Shown in pieces: positions 13,330-16,881 of a DNA stretch of 16,881 nucleotides. How positions within the stretch are numbered: the first letter of the stretch is position 1; every line of letters starts with the position of its first letter. The DNA lies in NCBI RefSeq assembly GCF_002498065.1, contig NZ_DAFZ01000105.1, positions 1,517 through 18,397 of the forward strand, in the 5' to 3' direction. Under the pieces are notes generated by a model. That model searched no databases, was not told the origin of the DNA, and saw only the letters and a list, made by a program, of their open reading frames with translations. Source of the stretch: Methanoculleus sp. UBA208 (GTDB lineage: Archaea; Halobacteriota; Methanomicrobia; Methanomicrobiales; Methanoculleaceae). The position numbers and the translations under genes were made by a program.

Positions 13330-14253
13330 CTAACACCTGCCTCCCATGCAGATCTCGTTTGCCTCCTCCACGCTCGCATCGTCGAGGGTGATCGCCGATA
13401 TCGCGTTGCAGAACCGGACGGCCTCATCAAGCGACCGTTGATGGATGTTCCTGCCGGTCGCGTTCCCGACCGTGCCGCCGATATGGATCTGATCGTGGAG
13501 CTGCTGCAGGAACTCCGGCATATCGGCATGCGACCCGCCTGCACAGACGACACCGGTCCTGCCCGCGGCCGCTACCGCTTCCCGGAGCAGCGCAGCATCG
13601 GCCGATTTACCAACCTTAGGCGGGTTCACCTTCGCAAAATCGCTCCCGAGGGTCGCCGCGACGCCCGCCGCGCCCGCGATCAGGTGCGGGTCCCGCTCGT
13701 CTTTGACCGCCTTGCCCCGGGGATACATCCAGAGCACGGTGACGAGACCGTTCTGGTGCGCGTTGTTGACGATCTGGGCCGCCTGGAAGAGCATCATCGC
13801 CTCGTACTCGCTCCCGAGGTAGACCGTGTAGCCGACGCCGAGGATCGAGAGTCCCGTCCGGTCCCGGAGGTCGACGACCTGCCGGACGAGGTGGAGCTCC
13901 GAACTGAGCGGGTCGCGCTGGGAGGTCCCGACCAGGTTGGTCTTGGAGTTGAGCTTGACGAGGTACGGCACGTCCCGGTAATCCCCGCCGTACCGGGCGA
14001 TCATCCCGAGTTGCGTTGCAAATACCCCGATCCTCGCCCGGCTCGCGATCCGGAAGAGGTGTTCGGGATCGGCGTCATCGGGATGGATGCCTTCACCGAA
14101 GAAGTCATTGTTGAGGTGCTCGATCTTCTGATCCCCGGCAAAGAGCATCAACCTCCCGGTGCCGTGCGTAATCGTCCGATAATTCTCCCGGTACCTCTCC
14201 TGCTCCTCTGGGGGCACATCGAGAGGGATCCTGATATCGGGTGCAGGTGGCAT
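13330..14253 (-). CDS. Class I fructose-bisphosphate aldolase, archaeal type (DeoC/LacD superfamily)
   Basis: 307 residues. It would cleave fructose 1,6-bisphosphate into two triose phosphates, the step after the PFK encoded next. N-terminal region with AGDQKIEH (39-46), then LNSKTNL (101-107), a beta strand ending in Lys208 (GSDFAKVNPPK), the probable Schiff-base lysine, and a C-terminal phosphate-binding region with CAGGSHAD (237-244) and IGGTVGNATGRNIHQ (258-272). The close relative 2-amino-3,7-dideoxy-heptulosonate synthase is a possible alternative, but the PFK partner favours aldolase. The ATG at 14253 has a purine-rich stretch GGAGGAAAGGAG upstream, GGAGG being eight bases away. The stop codon is one base before the pfkA start, so the genes are coupled. 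Confidence 0.88.
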   Translation of the reverse strand: MPPAPDIRIPLDVPPEEQERYRENYRTITHGTGRLMLFAGDQKIEHLNNDFFGEGIHPDDADPEHLFRIASRARIGVFATQLGMIARYGGDYRDVPYLVKLNSKTNLVGTSQRDPLSSELHLVRQVVDLRDRTGLSILGVGYTVYLGSEYEAMMLFQAAQIVNNAHQNGLVTVLWMYPRGKAVKDERDPHLIAGAAGVAATLGSDFAKVNPPKVGKSADAALLREAVAAAGRTGVVCAGGSHADMPEFLQQLHDQIHIGGTVGNATGRNIHQRSLDEAVRFCNAISAITLDDASVEEANEICMGGRC

Positions 14254-14277
14254 ACTCCTTTCCTCCCCATCCCCACA

Positions 14278-14285
14278 TACTTAAG
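14278..14285 (-). promoter_or_regulatory. Possible TATA-like box of the aldolase-pfkA operon
   Basis: CTTAAGTA on the minus strand, 25-32 bases before the aldolase ATG. It is a weak match, and the spacing would leave too short a leader for the GGAGG site, so a promoter further upstream is possible. The rest of the 293-base divergent gap holds no gene that I can see. Confidence 0.3.
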
Positions 14286-14451
14286 TGTTGCTGGAGGCCC
14301 GGGAGAACGGTGTGGAGTGATGAGCCGGATGCCGGGGGCACCGGGTATCCGGCGTAAGTTCCATACCGGGACGTGGCGGGATCCTTCGTGGAGAGAAAAG
14401 AGTATGTCGCCGCCGGCGGTCATTGTCCTCGATTGAGGGGGATTTAACAAC

Positions 14452-14460
14452 GTTTATTTT
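14452..14460 (+). promoter_or_regulatory. TATA-like box of the amino-acid ABC importer operon
   Basis: GTTTATTTT in an AT-rich patch, 87-95 bases before the first permease ATG. Transcription would start near 14480, giving a leader of roughly 65 bases that ends in AGGGAT and the start codon. Confidence 0.4.
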
Positions 14461-14546
14461 GCTCTCCGTCAGAATCATTTCGTAGAGTACCCGGCACTGT
14501 TCGTCCGGCTGAAAACGGCGCCGCACAATGATTCAGGGATAGCCAA

Positions 14547-15224
14547 ATGGATGTTCTGTTAATCCTTATCGACTGGTTTCCATATCTTCTTTCAGGTGTT
14601 GCCGCTACCCTCGGCCTTGTTCTCGCCGCCCTCGTCCTTGGCCTCCTTCTCGGGCTGCCCATGGCGCTCGGCCAGGTCTACGGCTCCCGGCCGGTACGCT
14701 GGGTCGTCAGTGTCTACGTCTGGTTCTTCAGGGGCCTCCCCATCCTTGTCCTGCTCTTCCTCTTCTGGTTCGGCATATTCCCCGGGCTCGGGCTCGGTAA
14801 TCTCTCGGCATTCGTCGTCGGAGCGGTCGTGCTGGGCCTCCGTGGTGCGGCATATCAGTCCCAGATCTTCCGGGGAGCCATCCTGTCGGTCGGGGAAGGG
14901 CAGATGATTGCGGCGCGATCTCTCGGAATGAGCCGGCTCACCGCCATCCGTTCCGTCATCCTCCCCCAGGCGATGCGCATCGCTCTGCCCGGGTGGTCGA
15001 ACGAGTATCCCAACATCCTGACCGACTCGGCAGTCTGCTACGCGATCGGAGTCGTCGAACTGCTCACCATTACCTCAAGGATCGTCACGCAGACCCACAT
15101 AACGATGCCCATCTATCTCACCGCGGCGGGGATATTCATCATCTTAAACTACGGGGGCCTCAAAGCCCTGCACAGGCTTGAAAAGAGGATAGCAATCCCG
15201 GGATTCGGAACCGGAGCGATGTAG
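14547..15224 (+). CDS. Polar amino-acid-type ABC importer permease 1 (HisM/GlnP family)
   Basis: 225 residues with about five membrane segments. The EAA loop that contacts the ATPase is clear at residues 117-148: GEGQMIAARSLGMSR then ILPQAMRIALPG. The family takes up polar amino acids or similar solutes across the cytoplasmic membrane. The ATG at 14547 is preceded by AGGGAT with an eight-base gap. It is followed after three bases by the ATPase gene, so it is the first gene of a three-gene operon with two different permeases. The substrate cannot be told without a binding protein, and none is visible. Confidence 0.92.
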   Translation: MDVLLILIDWFPYLLSGVAATLGLVLAALVLGLLLGLPMALGQVYGSRPVRWVVSVYVWFFRGLPILVLLFLFWFGIFPGLGLGNLSAFVVGAVVLGLRGAAYQSQIFRGAILSVGEGQMIAARSLGMSRLTAIRSVILPQAMRIALPGWSNEYPNILTDSAVCYAIGVVELLTITSRIVTQTHITMPIYLTAAGIFIILNYGGLKALHRLEKRIAIPGFGTGAM

Positions 15225-15227
15225 AGC

Positions 15228-15983
15228 ATGAACAACAACGACATTGTGTTGAGAGTCGAGGACATCCACAAGTCCTTCGGGGGCAACGAGGTGTTGCGGG
15301 GGGTCTCGTTCGACGTCCGGCGGGGCGAGACGAAGGTCTTCATCGGCCCCTCCGGGACGGGAAAGAGCACGCTTCTCCGGTGCATCAACCAGCTGACGCC
15401 GCCCGACTGCGGAAATGTCTGGCTCGACGGTGAGGAGGTCACGAACTCGGGGGCGCGGATCAACTACTTCCGGCAGAAGATCGGGATGGTTTTCCAGAAC
15501 TTCTTCCTCTTCGACCACCTCACCGCGCTCAAGAACGTCGAACTGGCGCTCCTGAAGGTCAGGGGTATGGGGAAGGCGGAGGCGCGCGAAAAAGCCCTCA
15601 CCGAACTCCGGCAGGTCGGGATGGAGGATTGGGCCGACCACTACCCGGCCGAGCTCTCGGGCGGCCAGGCCCAGCGGGTATCCATCGCCCGGGCGCTCGC
15701 CATGGACCCGGACGTCATCCTCTTCGACGAACCGACGTCCGCGCTCGATCCCGAACTGACCCGCGAGGTGCTGGAGGTCATGAAGAAACTGGCCCGCGAG
15801 GGGATGACGATGCTCGTCGTCACCCACGAGATGGGGTTTGCCTGTTCTGTTGCAAACGAGGTCCTCTTCATGGAGAACGGCGTGGTTGCCGAGCAGGGGT
15901 CACCGGACCTGCTCCTGCATGACCCGCGGTTCACCCGGATGAAGGACTTCATCGGCCGGATCGATTCCCGGATGGAGGACTGA
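15228..15983 (+). CDS. Polar amino-acid-type ABC importer ATPase (GlnQ/HisP family)
   Basis: 251 residues, a complete ATPase: Walker A GPSGTGKST (40-48), Q-loop Gln90 (GMVFQNFFLFDHLTA), signature LSGGQ (143-147), Walker B VILFDEP (163-169), D-loop SALDP (171-175), H-loop His200 (VVTHEMGFA). The FFLFDHLTA segment and the C-terminal HDPRFTRMKDFIGRI fit the GlnQ subfamily. It drives uptake by the two flanking permeases. The ATG lies three bases after the first permease stop; GGAG at 15213-15216 is the probable ribosome binding site, at an 11-base distance. Confidence 0.94.
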   Translation: MNNNDIVLRVEDIHKSFGGNEVLRGVSFDVRRGETKVFIGPSGTGKSTLLRCINQLTPPDCGNVWLDGEEVTNSGARINYFRQKIGMVFQNFFLFDHLTALKNVELALLKVRGMGKAEAREKALTELRQVGMEDWADHYPAELSGGQAQRVSIARALAMDPDVILFDEPTSALDPELTREVLEVMKKLAREGMTMLVVTHEMGFACSVANEVLFMENGVVAEQGSPDLLLHDPRFTRMKDFIGRIDSRMED

Positions 15984-15991
15984 GGAGCGGC

Positions 15992-16678
15992 ATGGACCAG
16001 TCGGTCTTCATCTTTGAGATCCTCCTCCCGGCGCTGATGCAGGGGCTGGTCGTAACCCTGCAGCTGATCGTGTGCTCCGCCCCGTTCGGCCTCGCGCTCG
16101 GGATCGCCGTTGCGGTGGGGAGGCAGTACGGCAACCCCGTTATATCCTGGATCTGCAAGACGTTCGTCTTCCTCATCAAGGGCACGCCGCTCCTCCTGCT
16201 CCTCTTCATCCTCTACTTCGGCCTCCCGGCGATCGGGATCACCTTCACCGCGTTCGTGGCGTCGGTGGTCGGGTTTATCCTCTGCAACGGGGCGTATAAT
16301 GCCGAGTACATCCGGGGCGCCCTCATATCGATCAAGGACGGCCAGATGGTCGCCGCCCAGGCGCTCGGGATGACCCGGTGGCAGGCGATCAGAAACGTTA
16401 TCCTCCCGCAGGCGCTCCGCCGGGCGATACCGGGACTTTCGAACGAGTTCATCTACCTGATCAAGTACTCGTCGCTCGCGTACATGCTCACGGTGATCGA
16501 GCTCTCCGGGGCGGGGAAACTGGTGGCGACGAAGTACTTCACCTACACGGAGTCGTTTGCGGTCGTCGGCGTCATCTACCTCGTGCTGGTGACGATCACG
16601 ACCGCCGCCGTCAGTATTCTGGAAAAAAGGGTGGCCGTCCCCGGAACGACCAGAGCCGCCACCGCGGCTCAGTTGTGA
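15992..16678 (+). CDS. Polar amino-acid-type ABC importer permease 2 (HisQ/GlnP family)
   Basis: 228 residues with about five membrane segments. EAA loop at residues 116-147: KDGQMVAAQALGMTR and ILPQALRRAIPGLS. It is homologous to permease 1 but clearly different, so the transporter is probably a heterodimer, as in HisQM. The ATG at 15992 follows the ATPase stop by eight bases with GAGGAG four to five bases before it. It is the last gene of the operon; its 3' end forms part of the terminator hairpin. The solute-binding protein is expected elsewhere, as nothing after it in the window codes. Confidence 0.93.
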   Translation: MDQSVFIFEILLPALMQGLVVTLQLIVCSAPFGLALGIAVAVGRQYGNPVISWICKTFVFLIKGTPLLLLLFILYFGLPAIGITFTAFVASVVGFILCNGAYNAEYIRGALISIKDGQMVAAQALGMTRWQAIRNVILPQALRRAIPGLSNEFIYLIKYSSLAYMLTVIELSGAGKLVATKYFTYTESFAVVGVIYLVLVTITTAAVSILEKRVAVPGTTRAATAAQL

Positions 16679-16684
16679 TTTTTT
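16653..16684 (+). terminator. Hairpin plus T-run at the end of the importer operon
   Basis: GAGCCGC (16653-16659), loop CACC, GCGGCTC (16664-16670): a perfect seven-base stem inside the last codons of permease 2. The stop follows at 16676-16678, and six T residues at 16679-16684. It is shaped like a bacterial intrinsic terminator. Confidence 0.65.
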
Positions 16685-16881
16685 GAAAACGGTCCCTTTT
16701 TGGGTTCCGGGAGGGTCTCAAGCAGCCCGATGTGGGAATGAGCGAGGGGTCCTGTCCGGGCATCTTGTCTATTGTCACTCACATCTTTGGTGTTTGTGTT
16801 CCTGTCTTTCAATTGTGGGGGTTGTGACTTGTGGAAAGGCTGGAACTGTGAAAAACCCCGTACACTGGACCGTGGGAATAT
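16685..16881. other. Non-coding tail of the window
   Basis: No gene seen. It begins with a purine- and T-rich stretch, and 16760-16850 is richer in T and TG steps than the coding regions. A copy of the 20-base dispersed repeat lies at the very end, suggesting a further repeat-rich stretch beyond the window. Confidence 0.5.
16856..16875 (-). repeat. Dispersed 20-base repeat, copy 3
   Basis: On the minus strand CCACGGTCCAGTGTACGGGG, differing from 11933-11952 at two of 20 positions. Confidence 0.6.

Noticed and set aside
12213..13391. Plus-strand open frame (392 codons) opposite pfkA
   Set aside because: Arg/His/Asp-rich shadow product without domains; the minus strand encodes a perfect PfkA.

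Overview
The window looks like a chromosomal piece of a GC-rich hydrogenotrophic, formate-using methanogenic archaeon of the order Methanomicrobiales, most like Methanoculleus. This is inferred from the gene families and was not checked by a search. The grounds are F420-type formate dehydrogenase genes (fdhA/fdhB), archaellin precursors of the FTGLEAAIV type, a DUF1616 membrane protein, archaeal TATA-like promoters, purine-rich ribosome binding sites or leaderless starts, and T-run terminators.

Layout. (1) 1-4476, plus strand: the 3' part of one fdhB, a promoter region with a perfect inverted repeat, then a complete fdhA-fdhB pair. The two fdhB copies are paralogs with tracts of near-identical DNA. 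(2) 4477-5115: a non-coding stretch packed with short hairpins, related to a second one at 11709-12293. (3) 5116-6758, minus strand: a small exported protein of unknown function and a DUF1616 membrane protein with a glycosylation-site-rich outer domain. (4) 6953-8114, plus strand: two overlapping archaellin-like genes. (5) 8098-10767, minus strand: a half-size ABC exporter and a YdjM/PF04307-like membrane protein. The latter's frame is closed by an in-frame UAG but continues as good coding sequence for 49 more codons. (6) 10920-11708, plus strand: a membrane protein made of two related halves, resembling DUF5518. (7) 12294-14253, minus strand: a two-gene glycolytic operon with a class I archaeal-type fructose-bisphosphate aldolase and a PfkA-family phosphofructokinase. 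The kinase's key residues (Asp104, Lys124) point to pyrophosphate rather than ATP. (8) 14547-16678, plus strand: permease, ATPase and permease of a polar amino-acid-type ABC importer without a binding protein, ending in a clear hairpin plus T-run. (9) 16685-16881: non-coding, ending in another copy of a dispersed 20-base repeat.

How it fits together. Formate dehydrogenase feeds formate electrons to coenzyme F420 for methanogenesis. The aldolase/PPi-phosphofructokinase pair would run the upper part of sugar-phosphate metabolism, perhaps for reserve glycogen, with low energy cost. The remaining genes are mostly cell-surface functions. No CRISPR array, tRNA, rRNA or transposase was found. The items most worth following up are the UAG-interrupted frame, the PPi-type PFK/aldolase operon, the operator-like repeat in front of fdhA, and the mosaic family of hairpin repeats shared by the non-coding stretches.
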